A stretch of 64,000 nt of DNA, from the NCBI RefSeq assembly GCF_002887735.1, contig NZ_PKQP01000001.1, positions 310,001 through 374,000 on the forward strand, written 5' to 3'. The notes under the pieces are model-generated. The model made no database searches, was not told the DNA's origin, and saw only the letters and a list, made by a program, of their open reading frames with translations. Source of the stretch: Stenotrophomonas bentonitica. GTDB taxonomy: Bacteria > Pseudomonadota > Gammaproteobacteria > Xanthomonadales > Xanthomonadaceae. Position numbers and translations under genes: made by a program. Numbering within the stretch: position 1 is the first letter of the stretch; each line of letters begins with the position of its first letter. Shown here in pieces: positions 27,357 to 36,411 of the stretch.

Positions 27357-28436
27357 ATGCACCCCTGTCGCCCCCGTTTTTCCGCCGCGCTGATCTTCGC
27401 CCTGGCGGTTGTCCTGCCACCGACCGCACTGGCCGGGCCCGCCCAGTTGGACGCAGCCCGGATCACCGCACTGGAGTCGGCGATCGCCAGCCAGGACATC
27501 AAGCAGCTCACCAGCATCGTGCTGCTGGTGGACGGCCAGGTGGCGTACGAGGGCTACTTCAACGGCGGCACGGCGGATACCCTCAACGACGTGCGCTCGG
27601 CCAGCAAGAGTGTCACCGCGATGCTGGTCGGCGCCGCCATCGGCGACGGTTCCCTGCCCGGCGTACAGGCCCGTGTGTACGACTACTTCCCCGCGTTCAC
27701 CGCTGGCCATCCCGTCGATCCCCGGCTGCGCGCGATGACGGTGGAAGACCTGCTCACCATGAGCACGCTGTGGGAGTGCGATGACGAGAATGCGTTCTCG
27801 GCCGGCAATGAAGAGCGCATGTACGTGACCGAGCACTGGGTGGACTTCGCGCTGTCGCTGCCGGTCAAGGGTTTCGCACCGTGGATGACGCGACCGGAAG
27901 ACAGCCCGCACGGCCGCGCGCATGCCTACTGCACGGCCAATTCCTTCGTGCTCGGCGCAGTACTGGAACAGGCCACGAAGCGGCCCTTGGCCGACTACGC
28001 CGCGCAGGTGCTGGAGCGCCCGCTGGGCATCACCACGAGCACGTGGAACCGCTCACCGGAAGGCATAGGCATGGGCGGCGGTGGGACGCGTTACCGCAGC
28101 CGGGACCTGGCACGGTTGGGCGAACTGGTGCTGGCCGAGGGACGCTGGCAAGGCAAACAATTGATCCCGACCCGCTATGTGCGGGCGATGCTCAGCGCGC
28201 AGGCCACCGCCGGTGATGGCAGCGACTACGGCTATCAATGGTGGGGGCTGAAGCTTCCGGTCGACGGGCACGACAGCACCGTGTGGACGATGTCCGGCAA
28301 CGGCGGCAACTACGTGTTCGTGATACCCGGCAAGAAGCTGGTCGCGGTGATCACCAGCCAGGCCTACAACCGCAGCTACGCCCACCCGCAGTCGCGCCGC
28401 ATCCTTACCGAGTTCCTGCTGCCCGCGCTGCGCTGA
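27357..28436 (+). CDS. Serine hydrolase, class C beta-lactamase-like, secreted
   Basis: 359 residues from the ATG at 27357 (GAGGAG 8 bases upstream; a TTG at 27351 would be too close). Signal peptide to about residue 26. SxxK catalytic motif Ser81-A-S-Lys84 in RSASKSVTAML, and the second motif around AYCTANSFVLGAVLEQATKR, where YxN is written YCTAN. A C-terminal H/KTG-equivalent is not obvious (TMSGNGGNYVFVIP). PBP4/esterase-like hydrolase of unknown substrate. The 3' end overlaps the convergent regulator gene by 32 bases. Confidence 0.88.
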   Translation: MHPCRPRFSAALIFALAVVLPPTALAGPAQLDAARITALESAIASQDIKQLTSIVLLVDGQVAYEGYFNGGTADTLNDVRSASKSVTAMLVGAAIGDGSLPGVQARVYDYFPAFTAGHPVDPRLRAMTVEDLLTMSTLWECDDENAFSAGNEERMYVTEHWVDFALSLPVKGFAPWMTRPEDSPHGRAHAYCTANSFVLGAVLEQATKRPLADYAAQVLERPLGITTSTWNRSPEGIGMGGGGTRYRSRDLARLGELVLAEGRWQGKQLIPTRYVRAMLSAQATAGDGSDYGYQWWGLKLPVDGHDSTVWTMSGNGGNYVFVIPGKKLVAVITSQAYNRSYAHPQSRRILTEFLLPALR

Positions 28437-30003
28437 GGCCGTCGAGGTCTGTTGGCCGCCATGGAGCGGCCAACACCCGGGCGCGCTGGGCGGATACGTC
28501 TTTCTCGATCGTGTCGAGCAGTTCCTGCCAGCCGGCCACACCGTGCAGCGGCGCAAACAAGGGGGTGGCGCGCAACCACGCCGAGTCGCGGAAGCCGGCG
28601 TTCACCGCGTGATGCAGGGCCACCAGCGCAGCGGCCTCATCGCCCTGGGCCTGCAGCACCATCGCACGCTCGAGTGCGGTGTCGGACCAGCCATCATCGC
28701 CTTGCCCTTCCAGCATCTGCAGGCGCTCGGCGATCCAGGTCGGGGCAGGCGCCGGATCGCCATAGAGGCCGGCCAGGGTCTGCCCCATCGACTGCTGCGG
28801 GCGCAATGCCCGGCTCTGCTCGAAGGCTCCGGCGGCGCCCTTCCGATTCCCGCTCAACAACAGCATCTCGCCCTGCAGGCGCAGCAACTGCGGATGTGGC
28901 GTCCCGCGAGCCAGTGCCTGATCCAGCGCCTGCTGTGCTTTTGCCGACTCCCCCATTGCCAACAGGCTGTGCGGCCAGGCGATGTTGGCGAACACATTGT
29001 CCGGATAGAGCTGGAAGTTGTGCGCGTGCCGGCGAGCGGCCGCATCGGTGAACCCCAACAGCTCCAGTTCGCGTGCGACCTGTACGTCGCGGAAGCGAAC
29101 CCGCTCGGGCGCGCGCAGTGACAGGTTGTCCTGCAAGGCCTGCGCGAGGTCGCCTTTTTCCTGCTGCAGATAGGCCAGCGATGCGCGCGTGCGCTCGTCA
29201 CCCGGGTCGCGCCGCAGTGCCTGCCGGTAGTCCGCCATGGCGTGCGACATCGCGCCGAGGCAGTCGTGGGCATAGCCGCGTGCGGCCCAGCCGGCGGCAT
29301 CTTCCGGCGCCTTGAGCACCAGCTGGCTGCTCAACACCAGCGCCTCCTGCGCACGCTCGCGCGCGCCGTTGAACAAGCAGGCATCGGCCGCCAGCGCTCG
29401 GGCGAGTCCACGCCGTGCGATAAGCGATTCAGGGTCGATCTGCAGCGCCTGGCGGTACAACGCGATCGCCCGTTCGTTGTTGCTGGCCTGGCCGATACCC
29501 GCGTAATAAGCGGCGCGCTGCAGGACCGCCTCCGCTGGCGACGCCGGTGCGCTGGCGGGACGTACCAAGGTGAACACGACGGCAGCAGCGGCGACCGTTA
29601 CCCCAGCCAGCCAGACCCACCGTGCGGGTGCGCGCGCGCCGGGTGTGACGGGAGTACCGTCCGTGCTGGTGCTGGCGACGGCATCACGGATCATCGGCTG
29701 TGGCGAGGCGCACAACTGGTAGCCACGGCCACGAACCGAGCGGATGTAGCGCGGCCGGCGGCCGTCATCGCCCAGCGCCTGCCGGAGCAGCTTCACCCGC
29801 TGGCTGATCGCATCCTCGCCGACCACCGCCGGTGCCCAGACCTGATCGGCCAGCGTGTCGAAATCGACGACGGCGTTGCCGTGGGCCAGCAGGCAGTCCA
29901 GCAGCCGCCAACTCAACCCGCCGACCGGCAATACCTGATCCCCTCGCCGCACCTGCTGGGCAGGGCGGTCGATGTGCAGATCCAGCAAGCGGACGTTCTC
30001 CAT
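28405..30003 (-). CDS. CadC-like transmembrane transcriptional regulator with TPR domain
   Basis: About 532 residues from the ATG at 30003 (MENVRLLDLHIDRPAQQVRR); an ATG at 30015 is also possible and neither has a clear ribosome site. N-terminal OmpR-type winged helix (about 10-100: AISQRVKLLRQALGDDGRRP, RYIRSVRGRGYQL), one TM helix at about 125-145 (WVWLAGVTVAAAAVVFTLV), then tetratricopeptide-like helices (YYAGIGQASNNERAIALYRQ; WAARGYAHDCLGAMSHAMAD). ToxR/CadC topology: membrane-anchored DNA binding with an envelope sensor. Starts about 50 bases after the GH18 gene, so possibly one operon. Confidence 0.88.
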   Translation of the reverse strand: MENVRLLDLHIDRPAQQVRRGDQVLPVGGLSWRLLDCLLAHGNAVVDFDTLADQVWAPAVVGEDAISQRVKLLRQALGDDGRRPRYIRSVRGRGYQLCASPQPMIRDAVASTSTDGTPVTPGARAPARWVWLAGVTVAAAAVVFTLVRPASAPASPAEAVLQRAAYYAGIGQASNNERAIALYRQALQIDPESLIARRGLARALAADACLFNGARERAQEALVLSSQLVLKAPEDAAGWAARGYAHDCLGAMSHAMADYRQALRRDPGDERTRASLAYLQQEKGDLAQALQDNLSLRAPERVRFRDVQVARELELLGFTDAAARRHAHNFQLYPDNVFANIAWPHSLLAMGESAKAQQALDQALARGTPHPQLLRLQGEMLLLSGNRKGAAGAFEQSRALRPQQSMGQTLAGLYGDPAPAPTWIAERLQMLEGQGDDGWSDTALERAMVLQAQGDEAAALVALHHAVNAGFRDSAWLRATPLFAPLHGVAGWQELLDTIEKDVSAQRARVLAAPWRPTDLDGLSAARAAGTR

Positions 30004-30053
30004 GGCGGCAAGCATAGGGCACGCCGCGTGCGTGGCGGCGCCCTTCGGTGCGC

Positions 30054-31238
30054 TTACTTCGCAGGTACCCGGAACGGCGCCACCATGGCCTTGAGCAGGC
30101 TGCCCTGCGCGTCGTCACCGGTCAGCTCCCACATGAAGACGCCGCGCAGACCGCTGTCCTTGGCGAAGGTGGCGCGCAGACCGATCGAGGTGGGATCCTC
30201 ATAGCTGACGAAGACCTTCCCGGTGGCGTTGTACAACCACGGCGTCTGCGCGACCGGGTGCCAGTGCCGCTCCCAGCCGGGCTGGCCGAGCATGCTGGCC
30301 TGGATCTGCCGCCAGTCGCCGGCCGGATGCGGCGCGCTGTAGTGCTGGTAGAGGCCCTGGTTGGCATCGCTCTCCAGCTGGAAGCCACGGCCGTAGAACG
30401 GCACGCCGAGCACCAGCTTGTCTTTCGGCACACCGTGCTGCTCGTAGTAGGCCACCGCCCCGGCCACGCTGTTCCAACGTTTCAATTCCGGCGCCAGCGG
30501 ATCTTCCGGCACTGCGTGCAGCGGCGCGTTGAAGGTGGACACCGCCGAGAAGCCGGTGCCCATGTCGTAGCTCATCAGGTTGATGAAATCGAGCGCGCGG
30601 CCGAGCTCCTTGAGTTCATAGCTTCGGGCCGGATCATACGGGCCATCGGTCTGCACGCGGCCGGCGGGCAGCGCGGCGGTGACCAGCCGGTGCTGGCCGT
30701 CTCTCTTGTCCAGCGCATCGAGCTGGCGGCGGAACTCGCGCACCAGCAGGGTCATGTTGCGGCGATCTTCCGGGCGGTCGGTGATCGGGGTCGGGCCGCC
30801 ATATACCGGGAACTCCCAATCGATGTCCACGCCATCGAAGCTGCCGCGATGGCGCTCGAAGAACATCGCCACGCAGGAGGCCACGAAGCGTTCGCGGCTT
30901 TCCGGGGTCAGCGCCGCATCGGAGAACCCGCCCGCGTTCCAGCCGCCGATCGAGATCAGGGTGTGCAGCGTCGGATGCGCACGCTTGAGCGCGGCCAGTG
31001 CCCTGAAATGCGCATCGGCCTGCGGCGCGACCACGCATTGACCTTGGTCGATGGTGGCGAACGCATAGAACAGATGGGTGAGCGTATCGGCCGGAATGGT
31101 CTCCACCGGGTAGCGGTCCGCCGAACCCCCCGGGTAGTACGCACCGATCACCTTGGGCAACGACTCCGTGGCGGAGGCGGCCTGCGGCATCACGCTGGCG
31201 ATCAGAACGGCCAGGACAGCGACGGTTTGACGGAACAT
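30054..31238 (-). CDS. Glycoside hydrolase family 18 (chitinase-like), secreted
   Basis: 394 residues. Signal peptide MFRQTVAVLAVLIASVMPQAASA (cleavage about residue 23). TIM-barrel GH18 with the strand-3 motif LISIGGWNAGGF and the catalytic DxxDxDxE as D135-G-V-D-I-D-W-E142 (FDGVDIDWEFP); the acid Glu142 is present. MSYDMGTG is the conserved beta-6 block and LVLGVPFYGRGF the beta-7 block. No chitin-binding domain. Likely cleaves chitin or related beta-1,4-GlcNAc polymers outside the cell. The 355-base gap upstream (31239-31593) holds no gene, only GC-rich sequence with a cluster of TGCATG-type palindromes near 31486-31515. Confidence 0.93.
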   Translation of the reverse strand: MFRQTVAVLAVLIASVMPQAASATESLPKVIGAYYPGGSADRYPVETIPADTLTHLFYAFATIDQGQCVVAPQADAHFRALAALKRAHPTLHTLISIGGWNAGGFSDAALTPESRERFVASCVAMFFERHRGSFDGVDIDWEFPVYGGPTPITDRPEDRRNMTLLVREFRRQLDALDKRDGQHRLVTAALPAGRVQTDGPYDPARSYELKELGRALDFINLMSYDMGTGFSAVSTFNAPLHAVPEDPLAPELKRWNSVAGAVAYYEQHGVPKDKLVLGVPFYGRGFQLESDANQGLYQHYSAPHPAGDWRQIQASMLGQPGWERHWHPVAQTPWLYNATGKVFVSYEDPTSIGLRATFAKDSGLRGVFMWELTGDDAQGSLLKAMVAPFRVPAK

Positions 31239-31515
31239 GGGATCTCCCGGGGCGAAGGCAAAGCCACGTTAGCAGCGTGCTGTGGTGCGCGGGCGCTTTG
31301 CGCGGTGATGTCCTGCGAATCCGTCCAGCGGACACTGACGGCTGACCCACGCAGGCCTGACGGCTGTCCACAGGCCGTGCGGCAACACCCGGTACGCGCC
31401 ACGGACGCGTCACTCGAAGTCGTCGCCCGCAGCGGACGACCGCGCGGTCTGTCCCGCTCTGCCGCGCCGCCCGCCCGCGCCGCCCGCATGTATGCCTGCA
31501 TGCGTGCATGCCTGA

Positions 31516-31986
<471 letters not shown>

Positions 31987-32064
31987 TGCGCCCCACCCAA
32001 CGGCAGCCATGCATCGCATGGCACTCCACCGCGAACCGGCGCTGTTGGCTGGACATGCGGGCAC

Positions 32065-32095
32065 AAAAAAAGCGGGCCGAAGCCCGCTTTTTTTT
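32065..32095. terminator. Bidirectional intrinsic terminator between the VOC gene and pnp
   Basis: agcgggc (32071-32077) / cgaa / gcccgct (32082-32088), flanked by A7 on the left and T8 on the right, so it works in both directions for the convergent VOC gene and pnp. Confidence 0.9.
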
Positions 32096-32105
32096 GTCTG
32101 CGAAA

Positions 32106-32169
32106 GCGTGAGGACCAACGGTCCTCACCTACCATCCGGGACGCGTGAGGACCAATGGTCCTCACCTAC
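32106..32169 (-). repeat. Two tandem SMAG-type palindromes
   Basis: gtgaggaccaacggtcctcacctac (32108-32132) and gtgaggaccaatggtcctcacctac (32145-32169); read on the minus strand both begin GTAGGTGAGGACC. Near-identical copies about 37 bases apart, just after the pnp stop. Confidence 0.8.
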
Positions 32170-32190
32170 CGACCGATCGGCGTGGGCCGA

Positions 32191-34302
32191 TCACTCGGCG
32201 GCAGCGGCGCCTTCGCCTTCTTCGACGGCCTTCATCGACAGGCGGATACGGCCCTGCTTGTCGACTTCCAGGACCTTGACCTTGACCACATCGCCTTCCT
32301 TCAGCACGTCGCCGACCTTCTCGACGCGGTCGCTGGAGATCTGCGACACGTGGACCAGACCGTCCTTGCCCGGCAGGATCGTGACGAACGCACCGAAGTC
32401 CATGATCTTGGCGACCTTGCCTTCGTAGATGCGGCCCGGCTCGACGTCCGAGGTGATCTGCTCGATGCGGGCCTTGGCAGCCTGCGCAGCGATCGCGTTG
32501 ACGGAGGCGATGACGATGGTGCCGTCATCCTGGATGTCGATCTGGGTGCCGGTTTCCTTGGTGATGGCCTGGATGGTGGAACCACCCTTGCCGATCACTT
32601 CGCGGATCTTGTCCGGGTGGATCTTGATGGTCAGCAGGCGCGGCGCGTAGTCCGACAGCTCTTCGCGCGGGGCGGTCAGGCCGTGGGCCATTTCACCCAG
32701 GATGTGCAGACGGCCAGCCTTGGCCTGCTGCAGTGCCTGCTTCATGATCTCTTCGGTGATGCCTTCGATCTTGATGTCCATCTGCAGGGCGGAGATGCCC
32801 TCGGCAGTACCGGCCACCTTGAAGTCCATGTCGCCCAGGTGATCTTCGTCACCCAGGATGTCGGACAGGACGACGAAGCGATCGCCTTCCTTGACCAGGC
32901 CCATGGCGATACCGGCCACCGGCGACTTGACCGGCACGCCGGCGTCCATCAGGGCCAGCGAGGAACCGCAGACCGAGGCCATCGACGAGGAGCCGTTGGA
33001 TTCGGTGATTTCCGACACCACGCGGATGGTGTACGGGAAGGCTTCCAGCGACGGCATCACTGCCAGCACGCCGCGCTTGGCGAGGCGGCCGTGGCCGATT
33101 TCGCGACGCTTCGGGCCCATCATGCGGCCGGTCTCACCCACCGAGTAGGGGGGGAAGTTGTAATGGAAGAGGAAGTTTTCCTTGTACTCACCGGCAACGG
33201 CATCGATGACCTGGCCATCACGGGCGGTGCCCAGGGTGATGGTCACGATGGCCTGCGTTTCACCGCGGGTGAACAGCGAGGAACCGTGGGTACGCGGCAG
33301 GATGCCGGTCTTCACCGAGATCGGGCGGACGGTGTCCAGCGCACGGCCGTCGATGCGGACCTTGGTGTCCAGCACCGAGTTGCGCATGGTGCTGTATTCC
33401 AGCTCGCCGAATTCCTTCGACAGCTCGGCCGGGTTCCAGCCATCAGCGGCCACACGGCCTGCCAGCGACTCGGTCACGTCCTTCTTGATCGCCGAGATGG
33501 CGTCACGGCGCTGCAGCTTGTCGCGCACCTGGAAGGCTTCGCCCAAGCGCGGGCCGATGGCTTCCTGCAGGGCGCTGATCAGCGCGGTGTTCTTGGCCGG
33601 GGCTTCCCAGGTCGACGGCTTGGTGCCGGCTTCCACGGTCAGCTCGTTGATGGCGTTGATGACCTTCTGCATTTCGCGGTGACCGAAGGTCACGGCGCCC
33701 AGCATCACGTCTTCGGACAGCAGCGCGGCCTCGGATTCCACCATCAGCACGGCGTTGGCGGTACCGGCGACAACCAGTTCCAGCTCCGAATCCTTCAGTT
33801 CGGTCACGGTCGGGTTGAGGATGTACTCACCGTTCTTGTAACCCACCTTGGCGGCGGCGATCGGACCCTTGAACGGGGTGCCGGCCAGCGACAGCGCGGC
33901 CGAGGCGCCGATCAGGGCAGCGATGTCACCATCGATGTCCGGGTTCAGCGACATCACCGTGGCGATGATCTGAACTTCGTTCTTGTAGTCTTCCGGGAAC
34001 AGCGGACGGATCGGGCGATCGATCAGGCGCGAAATCAGCGTCTCTTTTTCGGTCGCGCGGCCTTCGCGCTTGAAGAAACCGCCCGGGATACGGCCACCGG
34101 CGTAGAACTTCTCCTGATAGTCGCAGGTCAGGGGGAAGAAGTCCTGGCCCTCACGCGCGCTCTTGGCGGCAACGGCGGAGACCAGCAGCACGGTGTCGTC
34201 GAACTTGACGATGACGGCACCGCCGGCCTGACGGGCGATTTCGCCGGTTTCAAGCGTGACGGTGTGCTTGCCGTACTGGAAGGTTTTGGTGATTTTTGCC
34301 AC
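32191..34302 (-). CDS. pnp: Polyribonucleotide nucleotidyltransferase (PNPase)
   Basis: 703 residues from a GTG at 34302 ([22 protein letters not shown]), with AAGGA about 7 bases upstream; the TTG at 34332 adds a stretch not seen in the family. Two RNase-PH-like domains (first: [28 protein letters not shown]; second: [20 protein letters not shown]), then KH ([15 protein letters not shown]) and S1 ([20 protein letters not shown]) domains. 3'-5' phosphorolytic RNA decay, core of the degradosome. Downstream of rpsO as in most proteobacteria. Confidence 0.97.
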   Translation of the reverse strand: MAKITKTFQYGKHTVTLETGEIARQAGGAVIVKFDDTVLLVSAVAAKSAREGQDFFPLTCDYQEKFYAGGRIPGGFFKREGRATEKETLISRLIDRPIRPLFPEDYKNEVQIIATVMSLNPDIDGDIAALIGASAALSLAGTPFKGPIAAAKVGYKNGEYILNPTVTELKDSELELVVAGTANAVLMVESEAALLSEDVMLGAVTFGHREMQKVINAINELTVEAGTKPSTWEAPAKNTALISALQEAIGPRLGEAFQVRDKLQRRDAISAIKKDVTESLAGRVAADGWNPAELSKEFGELEYSTMRNSVLDTKVRIDGRALDTVRPISVKTGILPRTHGSSLFTRGETQAIVTITLGTARDGQVIDAVAGEYKENFLFHYNFPPYSVGETGRMMGPKRREIGHGRLAKRGVLAVMPSLEAFPYTIRVVSEITESNGSSSMASVCGSSLALMDAGVPVKSPVAGIAMGLVKEGDRFVVLSDILGDEDHLGDMDFKVAGTAEGISALQMDIKIEGITEEIMKQALQQAKAGRLHILGEMAHGLTAPREELSDYAPRLLTIKIHPDKIREVIGKGGSTIQAITKETGTQIDIQDDGTIVIASVNAIAAQAAKARIEQITSDVEPGRIYEGKVAKIMDFGAFVTILPGKDGLVHVSQISSDRVEKVGDVLKEGDVVKVKVLEVDKQGRIRLSMKAVEEGEGAAAAE

Positions 34303-34401
34303 GGGGGTTTCCTTGGATGATGCTTTCTTCAATGGACCGCGGGCGACCCTTGCCGCCGACGGGTGACCGGTTGTCCGGCCCAGGCGTTTATTGCGGTACT
34401 A

Positions 34402-34437
34402 CCAAAACAAAACCGCGGCGCATTCCTGCGCCGCGGT
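34402..34437 (-). terminator. Intrinsic terminator between rpsO and pnp
   Basis: On the minus strand accgcggcgca (34437-34427), ggaa loop, tgcgccgcggt (34422-34412), then ttttgttttgg. An 11-bp stem and T-rich tail 13 bases after the rpsO stop. In E. coli the comparable site partly uncouples rpsO from pnp. Confidence 0.85.
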
Positions 34438-34449
34438 GGGGGTTCGTGC

Positions 34450-34710
34450 TTAGCGACGCAGGCCGAGCTTTTCGATCAGGGCCTTGTAACGCGGAGCGTC
34501 TTTCTTCTTCAGGTAGTCGAGCAGGCTGCGGCGACGGTTGACCATCTGCAGCAGACCACGACGGCTGTGGTGATCCTTCTTGTGGGTCTTGAAGTGGCCG
34601 GTCAGCAGTTCGATGCGGGCGGTCAGCAGGGCGACCTGGACTTCCGGGGAGCCGGTGTCAGCCGCGCTGCGCTTGTTTTCTTCAATGACCTTCTGGGTGT
34701 CGATCGACAT
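34450..34710 (-). CDS. rpsO: 30S ribosomal protein S15
   Basis: 86 residues from the ATG at 34710 ([20 protein letters not shown]). Canonical four-helix S15: [60 protein letters not shown]. Binds the 16S central domain. The 174-base gap to truB has no gene. Confidence 0.98.
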   Translation of the reverse strand: MSIDTQKVIEENKRSAADTGSPEVQVALLTARIELLTGHFKTHKKDHHSRRGLLQMVNRRRSLLDYLKKKDAPRYKALIEKLGLRR

Positions 34711-34883
34711 ATCAGTTTTCTCTTGGATGCGTGGCCCGCAGAAACGTCCGGTTGACGTACCGCGCGACTCGCCGTTAACGAAAGGATGAACCCGCAGAAC
34801 GCGGGAAGCCTGAAAAGGCCGCGAAATTGTAACGTCAGCGGCCGTCCGGGACAAGGACCGGGGTGGTGCCCGGCCGGGGCCGG

Positions 34884-35795
34884 TCAGAGGTTGAACAGGC
34901 GCTGCGGGGCCAGCAGACCGGTCTCGTCGACCTGCCCCAGGCCCTGGATCGCCTCGCCCGGCCCGAACACGACCACCCCACCCTGCGGCCAGCCAGCATC
35001 GCGGATGCGCTGGCCCACGCGGAAGCGAGGGGCCTGCTCCTCGTTCAGCGTAACCCGGGGGTAATGCGCCAGACCCGCGTCCAGCGGCAGCAGCAGGGCC
35101 TCCATGCCGGCCTCATCGCCCTGCTCGGCCAGGCCGCGGAGGGTGTCCAGGGTCACCATCGGCGCCTCACGGAAGGGATCCACCCACAGCCGGCGCAGGC
35201 CGGCGATATGGGCGCCGCAGCCCAGGGTCTCGCCCAGATCGCGGGCCAGGCTGCGGATGTAAGTGCCTGAACCGCAGGTCACCCGCAGCGACAGACGGGT
35301 CGGCTGCTGGTCCAGCACCTCCAGGGCGTGGACCTCCACGTCGCGTTCGGGGGCCTCGATCGCCTCACCGCGGCGGGCTTTCAGGTACAGCGGCTCGCCG
35401 CCCTGCTTGAGCGCGGAATAGATCGGGGCGCGCTGGCGGATGCGGCCGCGCAGCGGTGCCAGCGCCGCCTCCAGTTCGGCCGCGCTGATGGCCGGCACCG
35501 GCCGCTCGCGCAGTACCGCGCCATCGGAATCATCGGTATCGGTGGTCTGGCCCAGCACCACCTCGGCGTCATAGGCCTTGGCCGAGCCGAGCAGCAGGCC
35601 GGCGATCTTGGTGGCTTCACCAAAGCACAGTGGCAGCAGGCCAGTCGCCAGCGGATCCAGGCTGCCGGTGTGGCCGCCCTTCTCGGCGCGGTACAGACGG
35701 CGTGCCACCTGCAAGGCTGCGTTGGAGCTCATGCCGGTCGGCTTGTCGAGCAGCAGGATGCCATCCAGGCGACGGAACGAAATTCGGGGTGCCAT
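34884..35795 (-). CDS. truB: tRNA pseudouridine-55 synthase
   Basis: 303 residues. Makes Psi55 in the T loop of tRNAs. Motifs: [40 protein letters not shown] (catalytic Asp), the [10 protein letters not shown] block, [20 protein letters not shown], and [20 protein letters not shown] short C-terminal PUA-like tail is present. Follows rbfA with a 118-base gap that contains a hairpin. Confidence 0.97.
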   Translation of the reverse strand: MAPRISFRRLDGILLLDKPTGMSSNAALQVARRLYRAEKGGHTGSLDPLATGLLPLCFGEATKIAGLLLGSAKAYDAEVVLGQTTDTDDSDGAVLRERPVPAISAAELEAALAPLRGRIRQRAPIYSALKQGGEPLYLKARRGEAIEAPERDVEVHALEVLDQQPTRLSLRVTCGSGTYIRSLARDLGETLGCGAHIAGLRRLWVDPFREAPMVTLDTLRGLAEQGDEAGMEALLLPLDAGLAHYPRVTLNEEQAPRFRVGQRIRDAGWPQGGVVVFGPGEAIQGLGQVDETGLLAPQRLFNL

Positions 35796-35886
35796 GCATT
35801 CAATTCAAATCGGCGCCGTGTGGCGCTGCCGGTCAATCCGGCCTCCGGCGGAGCGGTCGCACTGCGACAGGCCCCGCCCCATAAGA

Positions 35887-35908
35887 CAACAGCCCTTGCG
35901 GGCTGTTG
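35887..35908 (-). other. Hairpin between rbfA and truB
   Basis: caacagccc / ttgc / gggctgttg, a perfect 9-bp stem just after the rbfA stop. Followed on the minus strand by tcttat rather than a clean U-run, so it may be a weak terminator or an RNA-processing or stability element. Confidence 0.5.
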
Positions 35909-35913
35909 GTCCA

Positions 35914-36336
35914 TCAGGCGTTCTTTTCGCCTTCGTCGGCAGCATCGTCGCCGCCGTCGTCATCGCCCTGCCGGCTCTTCTCTGCCGCCAGCGTATCGGG
36001 CAGGTCGCGCAGGATGTTGTCGATGCGCTCGCCGCGATCCACCGAATCATCGTAGTGGAAGTGCAGTTCGGGCACGTGGCGCAGCTTCATCGCACGCGCC
36101 AGCTCCATGCGCAGGCCCCAGGCCAGTTCCTTCAGGCCCTTCATCGCTTCCACCGAACGTTCGGGCATCAGCGCCGTGACGAAGATCTTGGCATGCGCCA
36201 TGTCACGGGTGATTTCCACGTCGGAGACGCTCACCGAAGGCAGGCCGTGTTCACGCACTGCGTTGTGCACGAGTGTTCCCAGTTCACGGCGGATCTGGGC
36301 GGAAACACGGTCGGTTCGATGGAAGGTCTTTGGCAC
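35914..36336 (-). CDS. rbfA: Ribosome-binding factor A
   Basis: 140 residues, GTG start at 36336 (V/M-PKTFHRTDRVSAQIRREL). KH-like fold: GLPSVSVSDVEITRDMAHAK, RSVEAMKGLKELAWGLRMEL, and the LRHVPELHFHYDDSVDRGER block typical of RbfA, plus an acidic/Asp-rich tail (DDDGGDDAADEGEK). 30S maturation factor. Separated from infB by a strong hairpin terminator. Confidence 0.96.
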   Translation of the reverse strand: MPKTFHRTDRVSAQIRRELGTLVHNAVREHGLPSVSVSDVEITRDMAHAKIFVTALMPERSVEAMKGLKELAWGLRMELARAMKLRHVPELHFHYDDSVDRGERIDNILRDLPDTLAAEKSRQGDDDGGDDAADEGEKNA

Positions 36337-36371
36337 GGTAGGCGGACTCGTCTTGAAGGGTGATGCGAAAG

Positions 36372-36403
36372 CGAAAAAGCCGGACCGCGAGATGCGGTCC
36401 GGC
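36372..36403 (-). terminator. Intrinsic terminator between infB and rbfA
   Basis: On the minus strand gccggaccgc-atctc-gcggtccggc-tttttcgc: a perfect 10-bp stem followed by five T. It starts 9 bases after the infB stop, so rbfA needs readthrough or its own promoter. Confidence 0.8.
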
Positions 36404-36411
36404 CTGAAACA

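Noticed and set aside
31486..31515. gcatgtatgcctgcatgcgtgcatgcctg as a repeat array or CRISPR
   Set aside because: Short overlapping TGCATG palindromes without regular spacers or repeats.
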